DNA of 64,000 nt from Saposhnikovia divaricata (taxonomy: Eukaryota; Streptophyta; Magnoliopsida; Apiales; Apiaceae), in contig CM071599.1 of NCBI GenBank assembly GCA_036435485.1, positions 211,829,178 through 211,893,177 on the forward strand. Reading direction: 5' to 3'. Every line of letters starts with the position of its first letter. Positions within the stretch are counted from its first letter, which is position 1. Below the pieces are notes generated by a model. That model saw only the letters and a list, made by a program, of their open reading frames with translations. It was not told the origin of the DNA and made no database searches. The position numbers were made by a program, and so were the translations under genes. This document shows positions 42,734 to 53,145 of the stretch, piece by piece.

Positions 42734-44257
42734 TTAGCTTTTCCTTCCCAAAAATAGATTTAAATCCGTGTCAGCAACCTTTTCCTTGCCTTTAGCACGC
42801 CTTTTAGCTTCTTGCTCATCCACCTTTTCCCCCTCAGTTGGGGTATCCTCCAGAATAGTTGGATGCGGAGTTGGGAAATTAGAAGAAGCTGAAGCTGTTT
42901 TCATCAAGTAATTAATCGCATGACCAAACTGGGCTGCCATGGAGCTTATTTGAGCCTGGATTGCATCATTTTGAACAAGTTGCAGATTTCTGATTTCTGC
43001 AATGGACTCACGGATATGCGGCAACTCGTTCTCCAGTGTTTGGACCCGTGCAAGGAGTCCGTTGAATCCTGCTCTGGTTACAGGTGCATTTGGTTGAACA
43101 GGCTGCCCACTCTCATGCTCTGCTTGTGTTTCTCTCAACTTTTGTCCAAAACTTTGACCGAGATGCGAATCTGCAAATGAAATCATGGTAGCCCCTTTGC
43201 CGGATGGTGCAGTGAAAGTTCGGGAGCTTCCAACCTCTCGTGAAGCAAGTTGCTGACCACTGGAAAAAAGTGATAAATCTGGAAAGAGATCCAGGGATTT
43301 TCTCTGTGGGAGGTTAAACTTGAATGGATTAAACGGCACAAGACCCACGTTTCCCTTGAATGCCTCGGGTTCGTTAGGTTTACTCCGTTTAGCAGGAGGT
43401 AGATCGGCTGATGTGACAAACCTCATCTGTGGTGCTGTTCTTACCGGCCTTGGTAGCAACGGAAGTGGGATAGTCTTCAGATATTCCGTTAAGACTGTGG
43501 GCACATCCGTATAGCTCTTATTGCTTAAGTAGTTGATTACATTCTTCTTCATGGTAGAACATTCTTCCTCTCGACCAGTGTCCAAGCGTATCCTGTCTGC
43601 ATCACTCAAAAAATCATTCAATATTAACTGCAGAAATCTTGGATATAAACATTCGACCCTCTGAGTCCGGGCATCCCTTGTTCCTAAGTGCTTCATTTTC
43701 AAAATAATTTGACTAAGCACTATCTTACCAAAATTAATCCTCGAATTATTTGCAACCGCATACCCAATTTTTTGAATAAAATCAGGTATTCTATCTAGAT
43801 TTGTTCTAGCTGAGGAAAAAACATGGTTAAGGATATGGAAGAAGAAATTCCAGTACTGGGTTAGATATGTTCTAGAGAGATTACCAGTACTGAAATTGCT
43901 ATCTTGGTACCTTATGTGACGAAAGAACCCTTCGATCTGGTCAGGTGTGGGATCGGCAACGAGATTTTCCGTAGGAAAATGGAGGATTCGATTAACATCC
44001 CGTTCGGTGACCCTAATCGACCTATCGAACAATTGAAATGTGATTGCACTTTCGTCCACTCTAGAGGTGTCGACGGCACTGCAATACAACTCACGCAAGG
44101 CATCATGGTTCAGCTTCACCGGTGTAACTAGAGCATATCGGACTATTGAATGCTCATTCAGAAATTGAGCCCAAGCCTGAAACTGCTCGTGCCGGATGGT
44201 TTCCTGGATGGAAGTGGGATTAACTCTAGCAATCCAGAAGCTTCCTTGCAATGCCAT
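42734..44257 (-). CDS. Accessory ORF of the intact Athila element (putative plant transposon protein domain)
   Basis: 507 codons from MALQGSFWIARVN. Residues 20-240 carry KLNHDALRELYCSAVD, ITFQLFDRSIRVTERDVNRI, YWNFFFHILNHVFSS, INFGKIVLSQIILKM and CLYPRFLQLILNDF. Each has a counterpart at the same place in the copia accessory ORF (8272-10902), so the two are homologous although the carriers belong to different superfamilies. The C-terminal half is Pro/Ser-rich with a coiled-coil-like stretch (LLARVQTLENELPHIRESIA) and a basic patch (EAKRRAKGKEKVADTD). No signal peptide or membrane helix. Function unknown. It is 447 bp downstream of pol and in another frame, so it needs its own message or splicing. 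Confidence 0.85.
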   Translation of the reverse strand: MALQGSFWIARVNPTSIQETIRHEQFQAWAQFLNEHSIVRYALVTPVKLNHDALRELYCSAVDTSRVDESAITFQLFDRSIRVTERDVNRILHFPTENLVADPTPDQIEGFFRHIRYQDSNFSTGNLSRTYLTQYWNFFFHILNHVFSSARTNLDRIPDFIQKIGYAVANNSRINFGKIVLSQIILKMKHLGTRDARTQRVECLYPRFLQLILNDFLSDADRIRLDTGREEECSTMKKNVINYLSNKSYTDVPTVLTEYLKTIPLPLLPRPVRTAPQMRFVTSADLPPAKRSKPNEPEAFKGNVGLVPFNPFKFNLPQRKSLDLFPDLSLFSSGQQLASREVGSSRTFTAPSGKGATMISFADSHLGQSFGQKLRETQAEHESGQPVQPNAPVTRAGFNGLLARVQTLENELPHIRESIAEIRNLQLVQNDAIQAQISSMAAQFGHAINYLMKTASASSNFPTPHPTILEDTPTEGEKVDEQEAKRRAKGKEKVADTDLNLFLGRKS

Positions 44258-44704
44258 TCAGCTATATGATGAGATTTTTTTTCTTGAGGAGTTTGAAATA
44301 TGCTCTGAGTATCTGTATAGCTGAAAGGATGAACTTTAACACAGACAAAAAAAACTCAATGATTTATGAAGAAATATTAGCGGGTTAGGTGATATAGTAC
44401 AAGCTATCCACTTTCTTTTCTTCTTTTAGCCACAGCCTACTCTCGCTTTTGTCTACAAAGTCTTCCTCGAGCCACACAATGCTCTTTCTTTTTCAACAAA
44501 AAATATTTGCATCAATTCAGTGGGGATGAGTTCTCGATGAACAATTATATAAAAGAAGAAAACAAGAAATCCTAAAAATTACAAAATAAATAAAAAAAAA
44601 ATATGAAAAGATAGAAAAAACTCCCCTAATAGCTCGCCCTAACCGTTGGGTTGCCTCCCAATAAGCGCTCTTTTACCGTCATTAGCTTGACTTCTGCCTT
44701 CGAA
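44258..44704. other. Spacer between gag-pol and accessory ORF
   Basis: Non-coding AT-rich 447 bp. In sense it contains pyrimidine-rich stretches before the accessory ATG that could serve as splice acceptor; unproven. Confidence 0.4.
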
Positions 44705-47700
44705 TCAAGGTTTCATGGAGAGATTGTCGAGCCGAATCGTCTCCATTTTTCCAACAAATGCGCCGTCCACATATAATTTAAGGCGTTGACCGTTTACCTT
44801 AAATTTTTCTCCATCTTGCCCCATGATTTCAATAGCACCATGAAATTTAACTCCAGTTACAGTGAAAGGTCCGGACCATCTAGATTTGAGTTTCCCAGGA
44901 AAGAGTCGGAGCCTTGAGTTAAATAACAGAACCTTATCACCAACTTGAAACTCACGTTGTTGGATCATTTTGTCATGCATTTTCTTCGTTCTCTCCTTGT
45001 AAAGCCGGGAATTATCATAAGCATCAAATCGAATCTCATCCAATTCATTCATCTGAAGAAGTCTTGCTTGCCCCGCAGCCTTTAAATCCATGTTGAGCTC
45101 TTTTACAGCCCAAAAAGCGCGATGTTCCAATTCCACTGGCAAGTGACATGCCTTGCCATATACTAACCGATATGGGGTGGTGCCAATAGGGGTCTTATAT
45201 GCTGTCCGATAAGCCCACAAAGCATCATCTAGCTTCAAGTACCAATCTCTTCTAGATTTTGCAACCACCTTCTCTAGAATGCTTTTAATTTGACGATTTG
45301 AAACCTCCACTTGGCCACTTGTTTGAGGATGATAAGCAAGACCAACCTTGTGAGTGACACCATACTTCTTCAACAAAGTTTCAAATTGTCGGTGGTGAAA
45401 ATGAGAACCGCCATCACTTATCACGGTTCTTGGAACTCCAAAGCGCGGGAAGATGATTTTCTTGAAGAGATTCATAACAACCTTAGAATCATTGGTGCGC
45501 GATCCAATTGCTTCAACCCATTTGGAAACATAATCAACTGCAACTAAGATGTATTTCATCCCATAAGAGGTTGGGAATGGTCCCATAAAATCAATACCCC
45601 ATACATCAAATATCTCGACCTCAAGAATACCGGTCTGAGGCATCTCATTGCGTTTAGAAATATTACCCGTTCTTTGACATGCATCACACGCCAAACAGAA
45701 AGCACGAGCATCCTTAAATAGAGAAGGCCAGAAGAATCCGGATTGAAGTACCTTAGCAGCAGTTTTAGAAGTACCATGGTGCCCTCCACATGCAAGAGAA
45801 TGACAATGCTTGAGAATGTCATTAACTTCAAACTCAGGGACACATTTACGAAAGATCCCATCAGCACACTTTCGATACAAGAAAGGGTCATCCCAAAAAT
45901 ATTGTTTAGCATCATGATGGAACCGCTTTCGTTGTTGATAGGTCAAGTCTGGAGGATGAGAGCCACTCACACAAAAATTTGCAAAGTCTGCATACCATGG
46001 AGTTTTAGTGGCAACAGCAAATAAATGATCATCAGGAAAAGAGTCGTCAATAGGAGTATCAGATGCAACATCTGATGTGAAACGCAGTCGTGAAAGATGA
46101 TCTGCAACCACATTCTCAGCACCCTTCTTGTCTTTGATTTCCAAGTCAAATTCCTGGAGTAACAGAATCCAACGAATAAGCCTCGGTTTTGCTTCTTTCT
46201 TGGCCAACAGATATCTCAGTGCTGAATGATCTGTGTGAACAATGATTTTGGAGCCAATGAGATAGGTCCGAAACTTGTCAAGAGCGTAGACCACAGCTAG
46301 AAGTTCCTTCTCAGTAGTAGCATAATTGACCTGAGCTTCATCCAAGGTTTTACTTGCATAGTAGATGGCATGCAATACCTTGTCTTTCCTTTGACCGAGA
46401 ACGGCTCCCACAGCATAATCACTTGCATCACACATGATTTCGAATGGAAGGCTCCAATCTGGAGGTTGTATGATTGGTGCACTAATTAAAGCTTCCTTGA
46501 TCCTGTTAAAAGACTCCAAACAAGCGTCAGTAAACACAAAGGTGGCATCCTTAAGCAACAATTGAGTGAGGGGTTTTGCAATTTTTGAAAAATCTTTTAT
46601 AAAACGACGATAAAAACCCGCATGACCAAGGAAACTCCTCACTCCCTTGACATTAACAGGAGGAGGAAGCTTCTCAATCACCTCAATTTTTGCTTTGTCA
46701 ACCTGGATGCCACGTTCAGAAATCAAGTGACCAAGTACCACTCCTTCATTTACCATGAAGTGGCACTTTTCCCAATTCAAAACCAAATTCACCTCTTCAC
46801 AACGTTTAAGCACTTTTGAAAGATTATGCAGACATACATCAAAATCAGACCCATAAACACTGAAATCATCCATAAATACTTCCATGATAGACTCTATGAA
46901 ATCAGAAAATATGGCAGTCATGCAACGCTGAAAAGTAGCAGGGGCATTGCACAATCCAAAAGGCACTCTACGATATGCAAAAGTACCATATGGGCAAGTA
47001 AATGTAGTCTTTTCTTGGTCATCAGGATGTATAGGGATCTGAAAGAACCCTGAATATCCATCTAAATAGCAAAAGTACTTATGCTTAGCAAGCCTTTCAA
47101 GCATCTGATCAATAAATGGGAGAGGGTAATGATCTTTTCTAGTAGCAGTGTTTAACTTACGGTAATCAATGCACATTCGCCAACCGGTGACAATTCGAGT
47201 GGGAATTAATTCATCTTTATCATTCTTAATTACCGTTGTTCCTCCTTTCTTAGGAACTACCTGAACTGGGCTTACCCATTTAGAATCGGAAATCGGGTAA
47301 ATGATGCCCGCGTCTAACAACTTCAAAACTTCTTTTTTAACAACCTCTTGCATGTTAGGGTTCAAGCGACGTTGTCCCTGTATGCAAGGCTTATGGTCAT
47401 CATCTAAGTGAATTCTATGCATGCAAAAGTCTGGGCTAATCCCTGTAAGATCATCAATACTATACCCAATAGCTTTTTTATGCACACGCAAAACAGTAAG
47501 AAGCTTAAAAACCTGGTTATCATCAAGACTAGAGCTAACAATCACAGGACAAGTCTTTTCATCATCAAGAAACACATATTTAAGATTAGATGGCAAAGGC
47601 TTTAACTCCAACTTCTTTACCTGAGGTTGACCACAAGAAGTGACAGTGTTGGTTACCTCACAATTCGGATCAGCTACACCATCCAACTCAAGAATCAATG

Positions 47701-50206
47701 AATCGACCTCAGCATGTCCTTCTCCTTCGTATGCTTCAAGCATGAGCACTGCTTCCAATTCATCATTCAATAGAATCTGAGGCATCTCATCTTGGACAAT
47801 TTCATCTATAACATCAATCCTGCAGCAAGTATTCTCAAGCAAAGGGGATTTAAGAGCAGAGGTTAGAGTAAAAGTAATTTTATCATCACCAACGCTCAAT
47901 GTGAGAGTCCCACTTTTAACATCAATTACAGCACCTGCAGTACAGAGAAATGGTCTACCTAAAATAATAGGTATTTGGCTATCCTCTTCCATATCTAGAA
48001 CTACAAAGTCTACAGGAATATAGAATTTTCCAACCCTAACAGGCACATCCTCTAAAATTCCAAGAGGATATTTTATCGAACGGTCTGCCATTTGCAAAGT
48101 CATCTGTGTACATTTTAATTCTCCCATGTTTAATTTTTGAAAAATCGAGAGAGGCATGACTGAGACGCTAGCGCCTAAATCACATAAAGCTTTATCAATA
48201 AACAATGCACCTAAATGACACGGGATCGAAAAACTACCAGGATCTTTAAGCTTAGGTGGAGACTTATTCTGTAAAACAGCACTACACTCCTCAGTAAAAG
48301 CTACTGTCTCTACCTCACCAAAGGACCTTTTCTTAGTGAGAATATCCTTGAGAAACTTTGCATATGATGGAACTTGAGAAATTAAATCAGTGAAAGGAAC
48401 TGTTACCTCAAGGTTCTTGACAAGTGTCATGAACTTACCAAACTGCTGGTCCACCTTAGCTCTGTTCATCCTGCTAGGGAATGGGAGCTTTGGCACAAAT
48501 GGTGGAGGGGTGGCTGCAACCTTTTCTTTGTCCTTTTCCTTGCTTTCCTCAGTTTCACCTTCGTTTGTGTCTTCAACAACTTTCTCTACCTTGTCTTCCT
48601 CAGAATTCTCTTTTCCTTTCTTAGTAGGAACATCGTCAGTAGGCATTGGAGGAGCATCATATGTATGACCACTCCTAAGAGTAATGGCATTCACATTTTC
48701 CTTTGGCTGAGTTGGTTGTGCTGGTAGAGAGCCTTGTTGCCTTGTAGACGAAGAACTAGCCATTTGAGCAATCTGAGTTTCTAGCATCTTATTATGAATC
48801 TCCATCTGGTTCATCTTCCTATTGGTATCCTCCATATTCTTTTGCATTTGCAACAATATCTTCATCATATCACCTTGATTATCAGCCTGTGCAGCTTGAT
48901 TGGCTTGAGGAGCATAATTCTGATAGGGCTTTTGAAATCCAGGGGGATTCATAGGTCCTTGCGGAGGCCTATACTGCTGCTGTGGAGGAGGCTGATATGA
49001 CTGCTGATATTGCTGCTGCTGATTAGGAACATTTGAATTCTGGGCGTTATTGTTCCTATATGAGAAGTTCGGATGATCTTTCCAACCAGGATTGTAAGTG
49101 TTGGAATACGGATTGTACTGCTGCCTCTGTTGGAAAACATTTGCTTGCTCCATCTGAAAATTTTGTGAATTTTGAGCATTGTATTGGCAATCGTTACCAT
49201 AGTGGCCTTGGATGCCACAGACTTCACAAACAGGATAATTTATAGGAGCCACGGATGACAATGCATTGATACTCATAGGTGGAGTAGAGGGCTGAGATGT
49301 CTTCAATGAGTGGATCTCCTGAGTCAATGCAGCGAGTTGAGATGATAATAAAGAATATGCATCCACTTCGAGTTTACCCCCTTTCTTGGCTGCTCTCGGG
49401 TTACTGAAGTGATTGGCAGCCAAATTTGAAAGAAAAGCATGTGCATCATCAACTCCTTTGTCTAAAAACACGCCACCTGCAGCGTTATCAACTGTACCTT
49501 TTGTTTCAGGATCAAGACCATTGTAGAAGCGTTTAAGCAGAAACCACTTCTCAAGACCATGGTGAGGGCATGCACGTTGATAATCCTTGAATCTGTCCCA
49601 AGCATCCCGAAGAGATTCGCCATAATCTTGCTTAAAACCCATCATCTTGTCGATCAAATCGTCTGTTCTGTTAGGAGGGAAGAACTCAGTTAAGAAAGCC
49701 TGAGCAATCTCATCCCATTCGGTCAAGTCAATATCATTCAACCATTTTTGAGCTTTGTCACGAAGAGAGAAACCGAACAACATGACTTTCAACTGGTCTG
49801 GAGTGACTCCCTGATGTTTAATGGTAGAACAGAGCTGTTGAAACCTTTGCAAATGAAGTGTAGGGTCTTCGGATGGAAGACCAGCAAACTGATTATGTTG
49901 GATCATACTGAGCAACGCCGGTTTGATCTCAAAGTTTGCTGCTTGAATAGCTGGCATAGCGAGACCAATCGGTACCCCACTCGGAGAAGGCTGCGAATAG
50001 TTCTTCAAAGATTTAAAAGGAAGGTTGGCCATTTTAATATCTGAGAAATGGATCTTTCGCTGCGTTTTATTTCTCTGTTTGTCGATGTATTGTTGCAGAG
50101 GTTCTCCGGAATCAAGACCCTGAGTAGAATCAGGAGTTATAATTTCGTCTTCTGTATACCTGTGCATCAACAACAAAAACAAGAAAAACAGTAAAATCGG
50201 TCTCAA
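44705..50206 (-). CDS. Athila gag-pol polyprotein, 1,833 codons, uninterrupted
   Basis: Domains in order: gag capsid from MANLPFKSLKNYSQP (Met-59); CCHC knuckle CEVCGIQGHYGNDC near residue 330; protease CDLGASVSVMP near 675; RT with CIDYRKLNTATRKDHYPLPF and catalytic FMDD (VFMDDFSVYG) near 1112. These are followed by RNase H (CDASDYAVGAVLGQRKDK) near 1260 and the integrase zinc finger HCHSLACGGHH...CDACQRTG near 1480-1505. The DDE core has GIDFMGP, ISDGGSHF and GQVEVSNR at about 1540, 1597 and 1633. It provides every enzyme for retrotransposition. The upstream Met codons (50206, 50167) precede a leader-like hydrophobic run, so the true start is uncertain; Met-14 or Met-59 is likelier. PR-RT-RH-IN order and the DLGAS/FMDD variants are typical Athila. 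No stop or frameshift. Confidence 0.96.
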   Translation of the reverse strand: MRPILLFFLFLLLMHRYTEDEIITPDSTQGLDSGEPLQQYIDKQRNKTQRKIHFSDIKMANLPFKSLKNYSQPSPSGVPIGLAMPAIQAANFEIKPALLSMIQHNQFAGLPSEDPTLHLQRFQQLCSTIKHQGVTPDQLKVMLFGFSLRDKAQKWLNDIDLTEWDEIAQAFLTEFFPPNRTDDLIDKMMGFKQDYGESLRDAWDRFKDYQRACPHHGLEKWFLLKRFYNGLDPETKGTVDNAAGGVFLDKGVDDAHAFLSNLAANHFSNPRAAKKGGKLEVDAYSLLSSQLAALTQEIHSLKTSQPSTPPMSINALSSVAPINYPVCEVCGIQGHYGNDCQYNAQNSQNFQMEQANVFQQRQQYNPYSNTYNPGWKDHPNFSYRNNNAQNSNVPNQQQQYQQSYQPPPQQQYRPPQGPMNPPGFQKPYQNYAPQANQAAQADNQGDMMKILLQMQKNMEDTNRKMNQMEIHNKMLETQIAQMASSSSTRQQGSLPAQPTQPKENVNAITLRSGHTYDAPPMPTDDVPTKKGKENSEEDKVEKVVEDTNEGETEESKEKDKEKVAATPPPFVPKLPFPSRMNRAKVDQQFGKFMTLVKNLEVTVPFTDLISQVPSYAKFLKDILTKKRSFGEVETVAFTEECSAVLQNKSPPKLKDPGSFSIPCHLGALFIDKALCDLGASVSVMPLSIFQKLNMGELKCTQMTLQMADRSIKYPLGILEDVPVRVGKFYIPVDFVVLDMEEDSQIPIILGRPFLCTAGAVIDVKSGTLTLSVGDDKITFTLTSALKSPLLENTCCRIDVIDEIVQDEMPQILLNDELEAVLMLEAYEGEGHAEVDSLILELDGVADPNCEVTNTVTSCGQPQVKKLELKPLPSNLKYVFLDDEKTCPVIVSSSLDDNQVFKLLTVLRVHKKAIGYSIDDLTGISPDFCMHRIHLDDDHKPCIQGQRRLNPNMQEVVKKEVLKLLDAGIIYPISDSKWVSPVQVVPKKGGTTVIKNDKDELIPTRIVTGWRMCIDYRKLNTATRKDHYPLPFIDQMLERLAKHKYFCYLDGYSGFFQIPIHPDDQEKTTFTCPYGTFAYRRVPFGLCNAPATFQRCMTAIFSDFIESIMEVFMDDFSVYGSDFDVCLHNLSKVLKRCEEVNLVLNWEKCHFMVNEGVVLGHLISERGIQVDKAKIEVIEKLPPPVNVKGVRSFLGHAGFYRRFIKDFSKIAKPLTQLLLKDATFVFTDACLESFNRIKEALISAPIIQPPDWSLPFEIMCDASDYAVGAVLGQRKDKVLHAIYYASKTLDEAQVNYATTEKELLAVVYALDKFRTYLIGSKIIVHTDHSALRYLLAKKEAKPRLIRWILLLQEFDLEIKDKKGAENVVADHLSRLRFTSDVASDTPIDDSFPDDHLFAVATKTPWYADFANFCVSGSHPPDLTYQQRKRFHHDAKQYFWDDPFLYRKCADGIFRKCVPEFEVNDILKHCHSLACGGHHGTSKTAAKVLQSGFFWPSLFKDARAFCLACDACQRTGNISKRNEMPQTGILEVEIFDVWGIDFMGPFPTSYGMKYILVAVDYVSKWVEAIGSRTNDSKVVMNLFKKIIFPRFGVPRTVISDGGSHFHHRQFETLLKKYGVTHKVGLAYHPQTSGQVEVSNRQIKSILEKVVAKSRRDWYLKLDDALWAYRTAYKTPIGTTPYRLVYGKACHLPVELEHRAFWAVKELNMDLKAAGQARLLQMNELDEIRFDAYDNSRLYKERTKKMHDKMIQQREFQVGDKVLLFNSRLRLFPGKLKSRWSGPFTVTGVKFHGAIEIMGQDGEKFKVNGQRLKLYVDGAFVGKMETIRLDNLSMKP

Positions 50207-51508
50207 TTGGAACTAAAGTTCCAATGAGACAATGGAAAAATAGACTAAGAAAATTTAACACAAAATTTAACAATTTAAACAAAATATAAAAAATGTATTT
50301 TTATTATTATTATTATTTTTTTTTATTTTTTTATTTTATTTTTTTATTATTATTATTATTATTTTTTTTTTTATTTTAGAAAAATTCGGCAAGCCTCAAC
50401 TACAAAACCGAATACAGAACTCAACTAACATTCAACTCAAAATACATAACACGATTTTCATTTTTCACTACAAATAAAACCCAGAACATTGTGAACTCAG
50501 CGACAAAACCAGTCAACTCGGCTATGGCTCACTAAAAGCTTTAACACAGAGAAAACTCGCAGAAGATACAACTCAGAAAACTTAAATCTCGGAAATAAAA
50601 TCGACTCAACAAGGACTCGGCTGATCTCGCAAAACCATATATCAGAATCACAGTCAAGAACAATACAACACAACAACGACAATCAAACACAACCTTGAAC
50701 ACTCGGCAACCTAATCTCGCGAACTCAGACTCTCAGCAGCGCCAACAACTTCAAAATTCAAATTCAAGCAACAACTCGACTCAAACTTCAACAACTCTAC
50801 AATCTCACAATCACGCAGTAGACTCAGCTAATTGACAAGGCAAACTCGACCAATGCCTAAATCCTCAACAATGACTAAATAGTGACTCGAAAACAGAAAA
50901 CGTGGGAGAACAAGACTCGCGAACTCGCAAAATCAATTAACAAAAATCAACAAACAAAACTCGGCAACACAGCTCAACAACTCAGTCTTGATTCAACGAA
51001 TACGCCGCAAGAAATTACGAAAACAAACAAGACGCGGACGAACTATAATGGGTGAACGGGAAAGAGAGGTGGCACGGTTGTGGTGCGATGAGACGGACGG
51101 AGTTGTTTGTGCGAAAAGGAAAGACACAGGGGAAGGGAATGGTAGTACGGTGGAGATGGCGCGGAGAAGATGTGGTGTTTCAATCAAAGAAAGAGGAGTG
51201 TGTTTGGGGAAAATGAAAGATGTGTTTGATTGTGGAGAAGAAAGGGAAAAAATGATGTGAGCTGGGTATTAGAAGATGAAAAGGAATAGGCTGGGTTTGG
51301 TGAATGGTGTCTGTATTGTAACGAAAACAGGGGAGTAAACGGGGAATTGTTTCGAATTAAACACAAAAAAAACGATATAGAATTAATTACTGAAAATTTT
51401 ATTAAACTAATATTTTTTTTTTTTTACACTAAAACATAAAAATTAAATCTACAATTAAAAATTATAAAACCCGGACAATAAAACTAAAATTTATAAAAAC
51501 TAACTGAC
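50207..51508 (-). other. 5' leader of the intact Athila element
   Basis: 1.3 kb untranslated leader. It has T/A-rich low complexity at 50297-50375 and many ACTCGGC/CTCGAC words. In sense GTTGTTGATGCACAG just before the GTATACAGAAG start region looks like a splice acceptor. Short ORFs on either strand (such as 50988-51260) have no domain. Confidence 0.5.
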
Positions 51509-51526
51509 TCCCCGGCAGCGGCGCCA
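51509..51526 (-). other. Primer binding site, tRNA-Asp type (intact Athila)
   Basis: TGGCGCCGCTGCCGGGGA in minus sense, four bases from the partial LTR. Confidence 0.93.
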
Positions 51527-51530
51527 AATT

Positions 51531-51920
51531 TGATGTAGTGTATTTTTGTGTTCGTTCACAGGGAGACAGGTTTTATTAATTTTAATTTAATTGTCACAAA
51601 TTTTATATTAAAAACAATTATAAAAAAATTTATATAACTAAATAACGCAAATAAATTTGTTTTAAAATCGATTAACTTAAAGTCTAGGGTGATCGGGTTA
51701 ACCATGTTTACACCAAAACAATTATATAGATGTAGTAATTTAACGGATTTAAATAATTAGAGCATATGTTAATCTTTCTCAAGCATTAACGCTCTCGGAA
51801 ATCCAATTATGCTCTCGCACTAAAATTCAATTCCGCTAATCGTATGTATGCCTCTAGTGAATAAAATCTCTCGATCTATTATTCCTATTCACAAATAATT
51901 AATTAATGATACCGACTTTT
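51531..51920 (-). repeat. Extra partial LTR copy between the 5' LTR and primer site
   Basis: 51531-51916 is identical in layout to the first 386 bp (plus strand) of the LTR, then TTTT, then a complete LTR begins again at 51921 (TAATGTAGTG for TGATGTAGTG). In transcript sense the duplicate covers only the 3' part of the LTR. Its start lies 24 bases after the first T of the TATAAAA box. Confidence 0.92.
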
Positions 51921-53145
51921 TAATGTAGTGTATTTTTGTGTTCGTTCACAGGGAGACAGGTTTTATTAATTTTAATTTAATTGTCACAAATTTTATATTA
52001 AAAACAATTATAAAAAAATTTATATAACTAAATAACGCAAATAAATTTGTTTTAAAATCGATTAACTTAAAGTCTAGGGTGATCGGGTTAACCATGTTTA
52101 CACCAAAACAATTATATAGATGTAGTAATTTAACGGATTTAAATAATTAGAGCATATGTTAATCTTTCTCAAGCATTAACGCTCTCGGAAATCCAATTAT
52201 GCTCTCGCACTAAAATTCAATTCCGCTAATCGTATGTATGCCTCTAGTGAATAAAATCTCTCGATCTATTATTCCTATTCACAAATAATTAATTAATGAT
52301 ACCGACCGATAACACAAATTAGATTTTATAACATATCGATTAGAATTATTTTATATCCGTTAAACAACTAATAAAATTAAAGCACTATCATGGTGTAAAC
52401 ATGGCTTCCCCTTATACCCTAGAAATAAACTACTCACACATGCTATTAATAGAAACGACAAAAATATTTAAACAAGACATACAAAACTTATATTAATAAA
52501 CAAGATAAAATTTAGGAGTACCTCAAATTTACAATAGAATGGAGAATCAAGCCAAATAGTACATAAAAGAGAGGAAAGAAAATCAAGTCCCTAGCTCCAA
52601 AATATTAGCCGAATGAAAGGATGGTAGAATCAAAAGATATAAAGTGGTGAGTGCTTTTTCTATGTCTCAGTTGGTGTCCTTTAGTTCGTGGCCTGTGTCT
52701 TTCCTTTTATAGGATTTTGTTTGAATATGAATGCAAATTCAAAGTCTTTATTCAAGGCTGCTGCTTTTGTTTTTCTTCTTCAAAGTTTGCTGCTCTTCTT
52801 CCAAGTCTGCTCCGTAATTCACTGCATGCGACTTTTGAAATAATGACTGGCTTTGGGGTGTGTTTGGAATATTCCAATTTGCTCCAAATTTCTAATTCTT
52901 TTTCCTCCTTCTTTTATTTCTTCTTTGCACTTTATTTCTTTATTTTGGTATTTCTTTATTTTCCGAATTTCTTCCAACTTTAGCTCCAAAATAGCTCTTT
53001 AAGCTCAAGTTCTTCCAATTTAGAAATTCTTGTCTTCCTACAATAAAACATCAAAATTAATTAAATAAATATCCAAATCAATGCAAAATGCAATTAAATA
53101 TGGGAATAAAATTATCTAAAATGTATATAAAAATATATCTTATCA
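51921..53145 (-). repeat. 5' LTR (complete) of the intact Athila element
   Basis: 1,225 bp, same length as the 3' LTR. Differences seen: CCGACCG for CCGGCCG, TTTGAATATG for TTTGCATATG, and the first bases. Confidence 0.94.
52324..52330 (-). promoter_or_regulatory. TATA box of the Athila 5' LTR
   Basis: TATAAAA in minus sense. The partial LTR copy begins 24 nt further downstream, which would suit a transcription start. Confidence 0.55.

Larger units (their letters stand above)
39884..53145 (-). mobile_element. Full-length, coding-competent Athila Ty3/gypsy element (13.3 kb)
   Basis: Flanked by perfect duplication ACCTT (39879-39883, 53146-53150). LTRs are 1,225 bp; the 5' side carries an additional 390-bp partial LTR. 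Order in minus sense: LTR, partial LTR, tRNA-Asp primer site, 1.3 kb leader, uninterrupted gag-pol, accessory ORF, internal purine-tract module, spacer, purine tract, LTR. About three differences separate the LTRs, so the insertion is very young. It is the only large element here without frame damage and could be a helper. Confidence 0.96.

Noticed and set aside
40614..52983. ORFs of 110 codons at 40614-40946 and 52651-52983 with hydrophobic F-rich translation
   Set aside because: They are the same ORF in the two LTRs of the intact Athila element, in the antisense direction and T-rich; a by-product of LTR composition.
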